Positions 1 through 5,665 are shown, counted from the stretch's first letter. The stretch: 7,077 bases of DNA from an uncultured Collinsella sp. (GCA_900552295.1 URZB01000081.1:1-7077), one strand, 5' to 3'. Notes: generated from the sequence alone by a model not told the origin. Numbers and translations: made by a program.

Positions 1-41
1 TAGCTCCGTCTCGTGGGCTCGGAGATGTGTATAAGAGACAG
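1..41. other. Nextera (Tn5) sequencing adapter left on contig end
   Basis: Positions 8-41 match the Illumina Nextera read-2 transposase adapter: a GTCTCGTGGGCTCGG segment (8-22) followed by the 19-bp mosaic end AGATGTGTATAAGAGACAG (23-41). Bases 1-7 (TAGCTCC) would be the tail of the i7 index; from memory they fit the last seven bases of the N718 index as written in the adapter. This is library-preparation sequence, not genomic DNA. Genomic sequence starts at 42. It should be trimmed, and it means the contig stops inside fruK for technical reasons. Confidence 0.97.
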
Positions 42-832
42 CTGTACCACTTGTGCAGGAACGCAGCGAGGGTGCAGTCGCCGGCGCAGACGGAAGAGAC
101 CAGCTTGATGTTGAACTCACGCTTGGCGTACCAGATGTCCTCGCCGTTGGAGAAGTAAGCGTCGCCGCGGCTACCACGGGTGAGCAGCACGTTCTGAACG
201 CCAGCGTCGTGAGCCATCTTCATGGCGACACGAACCTCGTCGTCGGTGTCGACCGGCACGCCGAAGATGGCCTTCATCTCGTGATGGTTCGGCTTGATGA
301 GCAGCGGCTTCTTGTGAGCGAGCTCCTTGAGCTTGTCGGAGGACAGGTCCAGGACAACGTCAGCGCCACGAGCCTGAGCGTGCTCCATGACCTGAGCCAG
401 GAAGTCGGGCGTAGCTTTGGGAGGCACGGAGCCGGAGACGATCAGGCACTCGAGATCGCCCGCGGTGTCCAGGATGTTGTAGAGCTCCTCCTGGTGCTGC
501 GGCGTGATCGGGGCGCCGGGGTTCAGGATGCCGTACTCGTGCTGGCCATCGTTGACGTAGGTGTTAATGCGCGTGATACCGTCGGTCCAGACCGGGCGGC
601 AGAGGCAACCCAGGTTCATGACCTCCTCGACGATGAACTTGCCCGTGAAGCCAGCGAAGAAGCCGAGCGCGACGGTGTCGACGCCCATCTTCTTAAAGGC
701 GAAGGACACGTCGAGGCCCTTGCCGTTAGCCGTGTAGCTGGCCGAACCGGTGCGGACGTTCTCGTCGGGCTCGAGCGGAGAGCTCGAAACCGTCATGTCG
801 ACAGCCGGGTTAGCGGTTAGCGTGTAGAACAT
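42..832 (-). CDS. fruK: 1-phosphofructokinase (PfkB family), 3' end missing
   Basis: The gene reads on the minus strand from ATG at 832-830 and is open through 263 codons until it meets the adapter, so roughly the last 40-50 residues of a normal 305-310 residue enzyme are lost. It phosphorylates fructose-1-phosphate with ATP to fructose-1,6-bisphosphate in the cytoplasm. Seen: an N-terminal TLTANPAVDMTV stretch typical of the FruK/LacC branch (substrate Asp12), the NGKGLDVS substrate loop (36-43), VSGSVPP in the middle, and the ATP/catalytic motif VCAGDC with the presumed catalytic base Asp252. Both family signatures deviate from consensus: GGKG(I/V)NV has become NGKGLDV, and GAGDS has become CAGDC. 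The gene lies 74 bp after ptsI in the same direction, so it is probably cotranscribed. A related PfkB sugar-phosphate kinase such as tagatose-6-phosphate kinase is the main alternative, but the PTS context favours FruK. Confidence 0.88.
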
Positions 833-833
833 T

Positions 834-849
834 TACAGTACCCCCTGTA
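834..849 (-). promoter_or_regulatory. fruK ribosome binding site inside a small hairpin loop
   Basis: In the minus-strand transcript, UACAG (849-845) can pair with CUGUA (838-834), leaving the loop GGGGUA. The G-run, which with the last stem G reads AGGGGG, is the only Shine-Dalgarno-like sequence, and the helix ends one base before the AUG. This supports the start at 832. It also shows that the site is weak in consensus terms (no GGAGG). Whether the 5-bp stem matters in vivo is unknown. Confidence 0.4.
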
Positions 850-859
850 TATGTGAGGG

Positions 860-889
860 CCGCGTGGCCGGCCCATTCCAACCACGCGG
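860..889 (-). other. ptsI-fruK intercistronic hairpin
   Basis: CCGCGTGG (860-867) and CCACGCGG (882-889) form a perfect 8-bp stem with a 14-base loop, with possible GAGG/CCTC pairing (855-858 with 893-896) outside it. No run of T follows on the minus strand, so it does not look like an intrinsic terminator. It is more likely a processing or mRNA-stability element between ptsI and fruK in a shared transcript. Confidence 0.5.
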
Positions 890-906
890 TTACCTCTGAT
901 ACCAAA

Positions 907-2610
907 TTAGCGAGCTGCGGACTCGAGCAGTGCCTTGACCTCGGCGGCGGTGTTGCAGGCGAGCGCCTTCTCGGCGAGCTCGTCGCACTCGGCCTTGGTC
1001 CACTGGCTGATGGTCTTACGGGCGCGCAGGATCGACGGAGCACTCATCGAGAACTCCTCCAGGCCCCAGCTGATCAGCAGCGGCTCGAGCAGCGGATCGG
1101 CAGCGGCCTCGCCGCACATACCGACCATGATGCCGGCCTTCACGCCGCTCTCGATGATGTTCTTGAGCGAGCGGAGCACGGCGGGATAGTAAACCTGGTA
1201 CAGGTTGGAGATGGTGTCGTTGCCACGGTCGGCGCACATGGTGTAGCCGATCAGGTCGTTGGTGCCGATGGAGAAGAAGTCGGCGACCTCGGCAAGACGG
1301 TCTGCGAGCAGCGAAGCGGCGGGCGTCTCGACCATGATGCCGACCTCGATGTTCTCGTTGAACTTGCGCCCCTCTTCGGTCAGCTCGGCCTTGCACTGCT
1401 CGACGAGCTCCTTGACAGCCAAGACCTCCTCGACGCAGGTGACGAGCGGGATCATGATCTTGACGTCACCGAAGGCGCTAGCGCGCAGCAGAGCGCGGAG
1501 CTGGACCTTGTACTGGTCGGGATTGGCCAAGCAGTAACGCACGGCGCGGAAGCCCATGAAGGGGTTGTCTTCCTTGACCATATGCAGATACGGAATCTCC
1601 TTGTCGCCACCCACATCTAGCGTGCGGATGATGACCGGAGCACCCTTGAGCGCGCTGGCGACCTTACGGTAGGCGTTGAACTGCTCCTCCTCGGAAGGAA
1701 GCTCAGCAGAGTCCATGAACAGGAACTCGGAGCGGAACAGACCGATAGCCTCGGCGTCGTGATCGAGCGCGTTGGGCACGTCATCGGGGTTACCGATGTT
1801 GCAGGCGATGATCTTCTTGATGCCATCAGCAGTCACGGACGGCTTGCCACGGAAGGCCTCGAGGGCTGCCTTCTCGGCAGCGAAGGCCTCGGCCTTGGCG
1901 GTGTAGGCAGCGAGCGTCTCCTCGTCGGGATCGGCCTCGACGATACCCTTGCCGCCGTCGACGACAACGGTCATGCCGTTGCGCAGTGCGGTGCAGCTGT
2001 TGGAGACCGAAAGGACAGCCGGGATCTCGAGGGCGCGCGCAATGATCGCGGAGTGCGACGTGCGGCCACCGGTCTCGGTGACGATACCGGCAACGTGGGC
2101 CTTATCGATCGTGGCGGTCATGGACGGCGTGAGGTCGTGCACGACAACGACAGTGTTCTCGGGCAGGACGGAGAGGTCGACGACCTCCTTGCCCAGCAGC
2201 TCGGCCAGAATACCGGTGCGGATGTCGGCGATGTCAGCCGCGCGAAGACGGAACATCTCGTCGTCCATGGACAGGAACATGTTCTCGAACATGGTCGAGG
2301 TGTCCATGAGCGCCTGCTCGGCGCAGGTACCGCCGTCAATGGCGGCGTTGATGGCGTCGGTCATACCCGGATCCTGAGCCAGAACAATGTGTCCGCTCAT
2401 GATCTCGGCCTCGGCCTCGCCCACCGTCTCCTTCATGTGGTCGGCCTGAGCCTGGGTCTTCTCGCAGAAGACCGAAAGAGCGGACTGATAGCGCTCCTTC
2501 TCTGCTGCCGAATCAGCAACCTCGTGCGGCTCAAACGTCAAGTCGGGATCGACGGCGACCATGACGGTGCCGATACCGATGCCCTCGGAAGCGTTGACTC
2601 CCTGATACAT
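907..2610 (-). CDS. ptsI: PTS Enzyme I (PEP-protein phosphotransferase)
   Basis: A cytoplasmic enzyme that takes phosphate from PEP onto a histidine and passes it to HPr, the first step for all PTS sugars. The protein has 567 residues, close to the usual 570-575. Seen in order: N-terminal start MYQGVNASEGIGIG; helical HPr-binding region (about 25-145); phosphohistidine motif GGRTSHSAIIAR with the active His186; TIM-barrel PEP-binding domain (about 255-567) with GLFRSEFLFMD (Arg293), IIRTLDVGGDK (Arg329), MVETPA (Glu428), FFSIGTNDL (446-453) and MCGE with the catalytic Cys499. All expected catalytic residues are present. Start choice: ATG at 2610 matches the family start (M-Y-x-G), with GAGG seven bases upstream. 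ATG at 2616, two codons earlier, is nearly as good because GGAG sits six bases before it; the upstream in-frame ATG at 2664 lies in the ptsH-ptsI terminator/promoter zone and is unlikely. The gene ends 74 bp before fruK and starts 133 bp after ptsH. Confidence 0.97.
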   Translation of the reverse strand: MYQGVNASEGIGIGTVMVAVDPDLTFEPHEVADSAAEKERYQSALSVFCEKTQAQADHMKETVGEAEAEIMSGHIVLAQDPGMTDAINAAIDGGTCAEQALMDTSTMFENMFLSMDDEMFRLRAADIADIRTGILAELLGKEVVDLSVLPENTVVVVHDLTPSMTATIDKAHVAGIVTETGGRTSHSAIIARALEIPAVLSVSNSCTALRNGMTVVVDGGKGIVEADPDEETLAAYTAKAEAFAAEKAALEAFRGKPSVTADGIKKIIACNIGNPDDVPNALDHDAEAIGLFRSEFLFMDSAELPSEEEQFNAYRKVASALKGAPVIIRTLDVGGDKEIPYLHMVKEDNPFMGFRAVRYCLANPDQYKVQLRALLRASAFGDVKIMIPLVTCVEEVLAVKELVEQCKAELTEEGRKFNENIEVGIMVETPAASLLADRLAEVADFFSIGTNDLIGYTMCADRGNDTISNLYQVYYPAVLRSLKNIIESGVKAGIMVGMCGEAAADPLLEPLLISWGLEEFSMSAPSILRARKTISQWTKAECDELAEKALACNTAAEVKALLESAAR

Positions 2611-2635
2611 TCCCATTCCTCTCTCCGTGTCATGT

Positions 2636-2664
2636 GATAAAGCGTTTTGCCATATCCATGACAA
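2636..2664 (-). promoter_or_regulatory. candidate ptsI promoter
   Basis: On the minus strand TTGTCA (2664-2659, five of six against TTGACA) is followed after exactly 17 bases by TTTATC (2641-2636, a poor -10). Initiation near 2629 would give a very short leader that still contains the ptsI ribosome binding site (2617-2626). It directly follows the hairpin and T-run after ptsH, so ptsI could be re-initiated independently. The weak -10 keeps confidence low. Confidence 0.33.
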
Positions 2665-2698
2665 AAGAGCGCAGTTACCTTACAACAGGTCACTGCGC
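2661..2698 (-). terminator. intrinsic terminator or attenuator after ptsH
   Basis: The minus transcript reads GCGCAGU (2698-2692), a G/A mismatch, ACCU (2690-2687), a six-base loop, AGGU (2680-2677), and ACUGCGC (2675-2669), then UCUUUUGU. This is an 11-bp stem with one internal mismatch followed by a U-rich run, the layout of a rho-independent terminator. It has no T-run on the plus strand, so it acts on ptsH transcription only. Because ptsI lies 59 bp beyond in the same direction, termination is probably partial, which would give more HPr than Enzyme I. Confidence 0.68.
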
Positions 2699-2743
2699 CC
2701 CCAAATATGAACTTAGTTGTTCAACATGCGACCCGTTTGAGTT

Positions 2744-3007
2744 CTACTCGCCAAGACCGCTCTTGATGAGCTCGATGGCAGCAGCCAGAGCCTCGGCCTC
2801 GTCGGCGCCGTCGCACTTGACCTCGACCTCGGTACCGCAGGGGATACCAGCAGCCATGAGGGCCATCGGGGACTTGCCGTTGACCTCCTTCTCGGGGGTG
2901 ACGACCGTCACGTCACAGGCGTACTTGCCCATGGTGGAGGCGAACAGACCAGCCGGACGCATGTGCAGACCCTGAGGATTAACGAGGGTAGCCTTCTCAG
3001 AAACCAT
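2744..3007 (-). CDS. ptsH: HPr phosphocarrier protein
   Basis: A small cytoplasmic phosphocarrier that receives phosphate from Enzyme I on a histidine and hands it to the IIA domain of sugar permeases. The protein has 87 residues, normal for HPr (85-90). Seen: the active-site motif PQGLHMRPA with His15 and Arg17, and NGKSPMALMAAGI with Ser46 at the regulatory position phosphorylated by HPr kinase in low-GC Gram-positives. Whether this organism has that kinase cannot be told from the window. Start choice: ATG at 3007 is preceded by AAAAAGGAG with six bases between GGAG and the ATG, and MVSEKATLVNPQGLH aligns with the family start. The in-frame ATG at 3064 would add 19 residues not found in HPr and would run over the ribosome binding site. 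It stands directly upstream of ptsI and fruK in the same direction, and its leader has unusual RNA-folding potential. Confidence 0.97.
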   Translation of the reverse strand: MVSEKATLVNPQGLHMRPAGLFASTMGKYACDVTVVTPEKEVNGKSPMALMAAGIPCGTEVEVKCDGADEAEALAAAIELIKSGLGE

Positions 3008-3010
3008 AAT

Positions 3011-3057
3011 TGACTCCTTTTTGTGTTTAACCCCTGTCATGCATGTGGCAGGAGTCA
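3011..3057 (-). promoter_or_regulatory. possible RNA switch hiding the ptsH ribosome binding site
   Basis: In the ptsH leader RNA, UGACUCCU (3057-3050) is the exact complement of AGGAGUCA (3018-3011), which contains the whole Shine-Dalgarno sequence and ends three bases before the AUG. The same upstream strand can alternatively pair as CUCCUG with CAGGGG (3036-3031 region), a shorter hairpin that would leave the ribosome binding site free. The complementarity is seen directly; regulation is inferred. I do not recognise a known riboswitch class. Confidence 0.45.
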
Positions 3058-3071
3058 GATTCACGACGTTC

Positions 3072-3112
3072 TTTATATTAACTCACATCAAACGGTTTTT
3101 CATTATGTTTCA
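3072..3112 (-). promoter_or_regulatory. probable ptsH promoter zone with repeated TGAAA sites
   Basis: This is the only AT-rich stretch upstream of ptsH. On the minus strand it holds possible -10 boxes CATAAT (3107-3102) and TAATAT/TATAAA (3080-3072), but no convincing -35 at 16-18 bp. TGAAACATAATGAAA (3112-3098) is a direct repeat of TGAAA with 10-bp spacing, one helical turn, overlapping the CATAAT box. The same pentamer clusters upstream of fruA and rpiR, so this may be an operator as well as a promoter. Confidence 0.35.
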
Positions 3113-3144
3113 GACGAATTATTGGACAGATGTGTTTGTCGTCC

Positions 3145-3296
3145 GCTTGCTCGCCCACAGGGGCCCGTGCGCGGCCTGTGAGATTTCCTGCTCTACAGTC
3201 CTGCTCGCACGAAGAGCACATTAAGTGCTCTTCGGCTCGTGCGGGACTCGCGATAAATCTCACAGGCCGCGCACGGGCCCCTGTGGGCGAGCAAGC
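3145..3296. repeat. 152-bp element with perfect 42-bp inverted arms
   Basis: Left arm 3145-3186 and right arm 3255-3296 are exact reverse complements over all 42 bases (start GCTTGCTCGCCCACAG, end GCGGCCTGTGAGATTT on the left). The 68-bp centre contains its own perfect 10-bp stem, CGAAGAGCAC (3210-3219) with GTGCTCTTCG (3225-3234), and AGTCC/GGACT pairing (3197-3201 with 3244-3248), but otherwise mismatches. The RNA from either strand would be a long rod. There is no T-run directly after it, so it is not a standard terminator, and I see no clear target-site duplication or transposase. It could be a dispersed palindromic repeat, a MITE-like remnant, or a processing/insulator structure. Confidence 0.95.
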
Positions 3297-3400
3297 TGCG
3301 GAAACTCGGTCGGTCCAGAGCAATATCGTGCAAACGGAAATCTGGCTGATGATCTGTTCGCGACAAAGACTCGATAGGTAGCCCCCTCTATGCCCTTTTG

Positions 3401-3471
3401 TAAGTTGCGGTGAAATAGGGACTGAATTTGGGGTTGAATCGTTTAAACAGTCCCTATTTCACCGCAGCTTA
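3401..3471. repeat. inverted repeat with 24-bp arms downstream of fruA
   Basis: Arms at 3401-3424 and 3448-3471 are reverse complements with one mismatch in 24 (18 perfect inner pairs: GCGGTGAAATAGGGACTG with its complement), around a 23-base AT-rich loop. It lies just beyond the fruA terminator and has no T-run of its own. The arm ends are slightly degenerate, while the inner part is perfect, which suggests a selected or recently spread hairpin. It could back up fruA termination or be a copy of a dispersed intergenic repeat. Confidence 0.9.
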
Positions 3472-3484
3472 TGGGAGGGGCAAG

Positions 3485-3522
3485 AAAAAAGGCGGGGGCT
3501 CCTGGTGGAGTCCTCGCCTTTT
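3485..3522 (-). terminator. fruA intrinsic terminator
   Basis: On the minus strand AGGCGAGGACUCC (3519-3507), loop ACCA and GGAGCCCCCGCCU (3502-3490) form a 13-position stem with two A-C mismatches, followed by TTTTTT (3490-3485). Read on the plus strand the two mismatches become G-U wobbles and TTTT follows, so it may stop transcription from both sides. It begins 34 bp after the fruA stop codon and separates fruA from ptsH. Confidence 0.82.
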
Positions 3523-3556
3523 GTACAGGGGGCGATGTTAATCGCTAGCCGTGGGA

Positions 3557-5560
3557 TTAGACCAGGCGGGCGTTGATCGTCTTGGCGATCTTGGCGGCGT
3601 CGGTGGAACCCTTGACGGTGGCACGGAAGTCCTCGTCCATGAGCGCCTCGGCGACCTTGGACAGGATCTTAAGGTGCGTGGTGCCGGCCTGGGCACCCGG
3701 GATGAGCAGCGCGATGGCCACGTTGACGGGAGCGCCGTCCATGGTGTCCCAACCGGTCACACCGGACTCGTCCTTGACGACGATGACGGCAGCCTCGGTA
3801 ATGGCGTCGGACTTGGCATGCGGGATGGCGAAGCCCTCCATCATGCCCGTGGTGCCCTCGGCCTCGCGGGCCAGGAAGGCGTTCATCACGGCGTCGGCGT
3901 CGCTGGCGATACCGGCCTTGACAGCCTGGTTGGAAACGAAGCTCAGAGCCTCGTCACGAGAAGCGAAGTCCTCGGCGACAAAGACATTCTCGACCTTCAC
4001 GAAGTCGGCAGCCTCTTCCTTGGGGGCCTCGACGGCAGCGGCCTTGGGGGCCTCAACGGACCTGGCTACAGGAGCGGCCTTCTGATTCTTCTCGAAGTCG
4101 TACTTCTTGAAGGCCACGAACAGGATGCCACCGACCACAGCGCCGATGAGGATCGCGAGGACCCACAGCGGACCGTTCTCGACAACGGGCAGGACCAGGA
4201 AGCCGCCGTGAGGCGCCGGATCGTGAACGTTGAAGAAGATGGTCAAGATGGAAGCGATGGAAGAACCGAGCATCATGATGGGCATGACGGGCCAGATGTT
4301 CTTGGTCATGAACGGAATGGCGCCCTCGGTGATGTGGGTGCAACCAAGGATGAGGTTGACGATACCGGCGTCATGATCCTCCTGGCTGAAGTACTTCTTG
4401 CCGACAACGACGGCGAAGGTGGTGATCAGCGGCGGAACGATGCAAGCGGCGGAGACGGCAGCCATGAAGTTGGTGCCGAAGTTGTAGGTCTCGGTGCCGA
4501 CGCCAGCTTCGAGAGCGGTACCGAGCAGGAAGGTGCCAGTAGCGTAAGCAGCCTTGTTGACCGGGCCGCCCATATCAAAGGCGCACATGCAGCCGATGGC
4601 CAGGCCAAGGATCACCGGACCGGAGTTACCGAGGCTCTGCAGGAAATCCATCATACCCTGGTTAATGGCAGCCATGGGGCCGGAAATACCGAGCATGACC
4701 AGGCCGACGATGGCGGTAGAGCACAGCGGATACAGAAAGATTGCCTTCAGGCCATTAAGGCTCGCGGGAATTTTAGAGAAAACCTTCTCGAGCAGCAGGA
4801 TGACATAGCCGGCGAGGAAGCCGCCGACGATGCCGCCCAGGAAGCCGAAGCCCACGCCGGCGCCACCGGCGTCGATCATGCCGGTCTCGGCGTTAACAGG
4901 CAGGCCCTGGATGGCAATCATACCGGCAACGAAACCGGGGACGAGCGCCGGGCGCTTGCCGATGGATTCGGCGATGTAGGCGGAAAGCACCGGAACCATA
5001 AGGTTCATGGCGATGCCGCCGATGATCTTGAGCATCGCAGCAAAGCTGTTGTAGTCGGCAGCCGTCGAATCAAAGGACGTGATGCCCCACAGGAACGAAA
5101 TGGCGGTCAGAACACCACCGGCAACGACGAAGACCAGCATGTGGCTGACGCCGTTCATGAGGTGCTTGTAGATGACGTGGCCGATGGACTCCTTCTCCTC
5201 GACCTCGTCCTCGACATCGGCGGCAGCGGCAACCGTGTCGTCGCCCTTGGCGGCGAGCGCGCGGTCGATCAGCTTACCAGCAGCCTCGACAGACAGGGCC
5301 TTGGAAACACCAACGGAAACCATGGGCTTACCGGCGAAACGCTCAGCCTGGACATCCTTATCGGCTGCGACGACGACGGCCTTGGCACCGGCGATCTCGC
5401 TCTTGGTGAGCTCGTTCTCGACACCGACCTGGCCATGAGTCTCGACCTTAATGGTCAGACCGCGCTCGGCAGCTGCCTTCTCCAGCGCCTCCTTCGCCAT
5501 GAAGGTGTGCGCAATGCCGGTCGGGCAACCGGTCGCGGCGATGATGTCAAACTTAGCCAT
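3557..5560 (-). CDS. fruA: PTS fructose-type permease, fused IIB-IIC-IIA
   Basis: A membrane permease that imports and phosphorylates its sugar, here most likely fructose to fructose-1-phosphate. It has 667 residues. Domains in order: IIB (1-105) with the phosphocysteine motif AATGCPTGIAHTFMA (Cys12); acidic/Ala linker (106-127); IIC membrane domain (about 128-487) with many hydrophobic segments and the conserved GCTHITEGAIPF motif (406-417); Ala-Pro-Lys-Glu linker (about 493-518); IIA (520-667) with EGFAIPHAKSD and the active His581. All transfer residues are present. The start at 5560 follows a strong AAGGAGG five bases upstream; the longer frame from 5632 would run through the leader hairpins. 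Domain order differs from the IIA-IIB-IIC of B. subtilis FruA and is, from memory, that of the mannose permease ManP, so mannose is a possible alternative substrate. The fruK neighbour favours fructose. It is divergent from the rpiR-family gene. Confidence 0.93.
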   Translation of the reverse strand: MAKFDIIAATGCPTGIAHTFMAKEALEKAAAERGLTIKVETHGQVGVENELTKSEIAGAKAVVVAADKDVQAERFAGKPMVSVGVSKALSVEAAGKLIDRALAAKGDDTVAAAADVEDEVEEKESIGHVIYKHLMNGVSHMLVFVVAGGVLTAISFLWGITSFDSTAADYNSFAAMLKIIGGIAMNLMVPVLSAYIAESIGKRPALVPGFVAGMIAIQGLPVNAETGMIDAGGAGVGFGFLGGIVGGFLAGYVILLLEKVFSKIPASLNGLKAIFLYPLCSTAIVGLVMLGISGPMAAINQGMMDFLQSLGNSGPVILGLAIGCMCAFDMGGPVNKAAYATGTFLLGTALEAGVGTETYNFGTNFMAAVSAACIVPPLITTFAVVVGKKYFSQEDHDAGIVNLILGCTHITEGAIPFMTKNIWPVMPIMMLGSSIASILTIFFNVHDPAPHGGFLVLPVVENGPLWVLAILIGAVVGGILFVAFKKYDFEKNQKAAPVARSVEAPKAAAVEAPKEEAADFVKVENVFVAEDFASRDEALSFVSNQAVKAGIASDADAVMNAFLAREAEGTTGMMEGFAIPHAKSDAITEAAVIVVKDESGVTGWDTMDGAPVNVAIALLIPGAQAGTTHLKILSKVAEALMDEDFRATVKGSTDAAKIAKTINARLV

Positions 5561-5581
5561 GTGTCCCTCCTTCTTGAGTAC

Positions 5582-5597
5582 AGCGCCCGCGGGCGCT
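5582..5597 (-). other. GC-rich palindrome in fruA leader
   Basis: AGCGCCCGCGGGCGCT is a perfect 16-bp palindrome nine bases upstream of the fruA ribosome binding site (AAGGAGG, 5572-5566). In RNA it can form a 6-bp GC stem with a CGCG loop. It could affect translation or mRNA decay, or be a protein-binding site. Confidence 0.7.
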
Positions 5598-5604
5598 CCC
5601 CTAC

Positions 5605-5622
5605 ACGCGCTTCGATGCGCGT
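5605..5622. other. second leader hairpin, with plus-strand T-run
   Basis: ACGCGC (5605-5610) and GCGCGT (5617-5622) make a 6-bp stem with loop TTCGAT. On the plus strand it is followed by a T-run (5622-5626), like a short intrinsic terminator, but there is no plus-strand gene before it to terminate. On the minus strand it lies in the fruA leader, directly upstream of the GC palindrome at 5582-5597. Confidence 0.55.
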
Positions 5623-5636
5623 TTTTCCACAACTGA

Positions 5637-5665
5637 AAGATACCAACCTACCGTCCGCGTGAGAA
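5637..5665 (-). promoter_or_regulatory. candidate fruA promoter
   Basis: On the minus strand TTCTCA (5665-5660) and TATCTT (5642-5637) are 17 bp apart, and the -10 is preceded by TGG (5645-5643), an extended -10 feature. Initiation near 5630 would give a leader of about 70 bases containing both hairpins. A TGAAAG site (5634-5639) overlaps the -10. A second possibility is TTGCCG (5751-5746) with TAAACT (5729-5724) 16 bp apart. Neither is strong. Confidence 0.27.

Larger units (their letters stand above)
3008..3556. other. 549-bp non-coding region between ptsH and fruA
   Basis: No believable gene lies here. Overlapping open frames on both strands around 3078-3381 exist only because a long palindrome reads almost the same on each strand: both encode a peptide containing GRARAPVGEQA, without a plausible ribosome binding site. 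Contents from left to right: ptsH leader with RBS-pairing repeat (3011-3057), AT-rich probable promoter zone (3065-3125), 152-bp inverted-repeat element (3145-3296), about 100 bp with nothing recognisable (3297-3400), second inverted repeat (3401-3471), and the fruA terminator (3485-3522). Confidence 0.8.

Noticed and set aside
23..41. Tn5 mosaic end as evidence of a natural transposon
   Set aside because: It is joined to the Nextera adapter segment and an index remnant at the extreme contig end, so it comes from library preparation.
53..820. 255-codon plus-strand frame opposite fruK
   Set aside because: Shadow of the fruK reading frame, which has clear PfkB motifs and continues to the contig edge.
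853..2637. Long plus-strand frames (853-1620, 1759-2637) opposite ptsI
   Set aside because: Antisense shadows; the minus-strand frame carries every Enzyme I catalytic motif.
3145..3296. Complete insertion sequence
   Set aside because: Only 152 bp, no transposase frame and no clear target-site duplication flanking the arms.
3078..3381. Two overlapping small frames on opposite strands sharing the peptide GRARAPVGEQA
   Set aside because: The shared peptide results from the perfect inverted repeat reading the same on both strands; no ribosome binding sites and no family resemblance.
3145..3471. CRISPR array or tRNA/rRNA in the repeat-rich intergenic region
   Set aside because: The repeats are inverted, not regularly spaced direct repeats, and no cloverleaf or rRNA-like sequence is visible.
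3551..5662. 703-codon open frame on the plus strand, opposite fruA
   Set aside because: Its composition (rich in Gly, Asp, His, Val with no recognisable domain) is that of an antisense shadow created by GC-rich codon bias in fruA; no ribosome binding site was seen and all conserved PTS motifs lie on the other strand.
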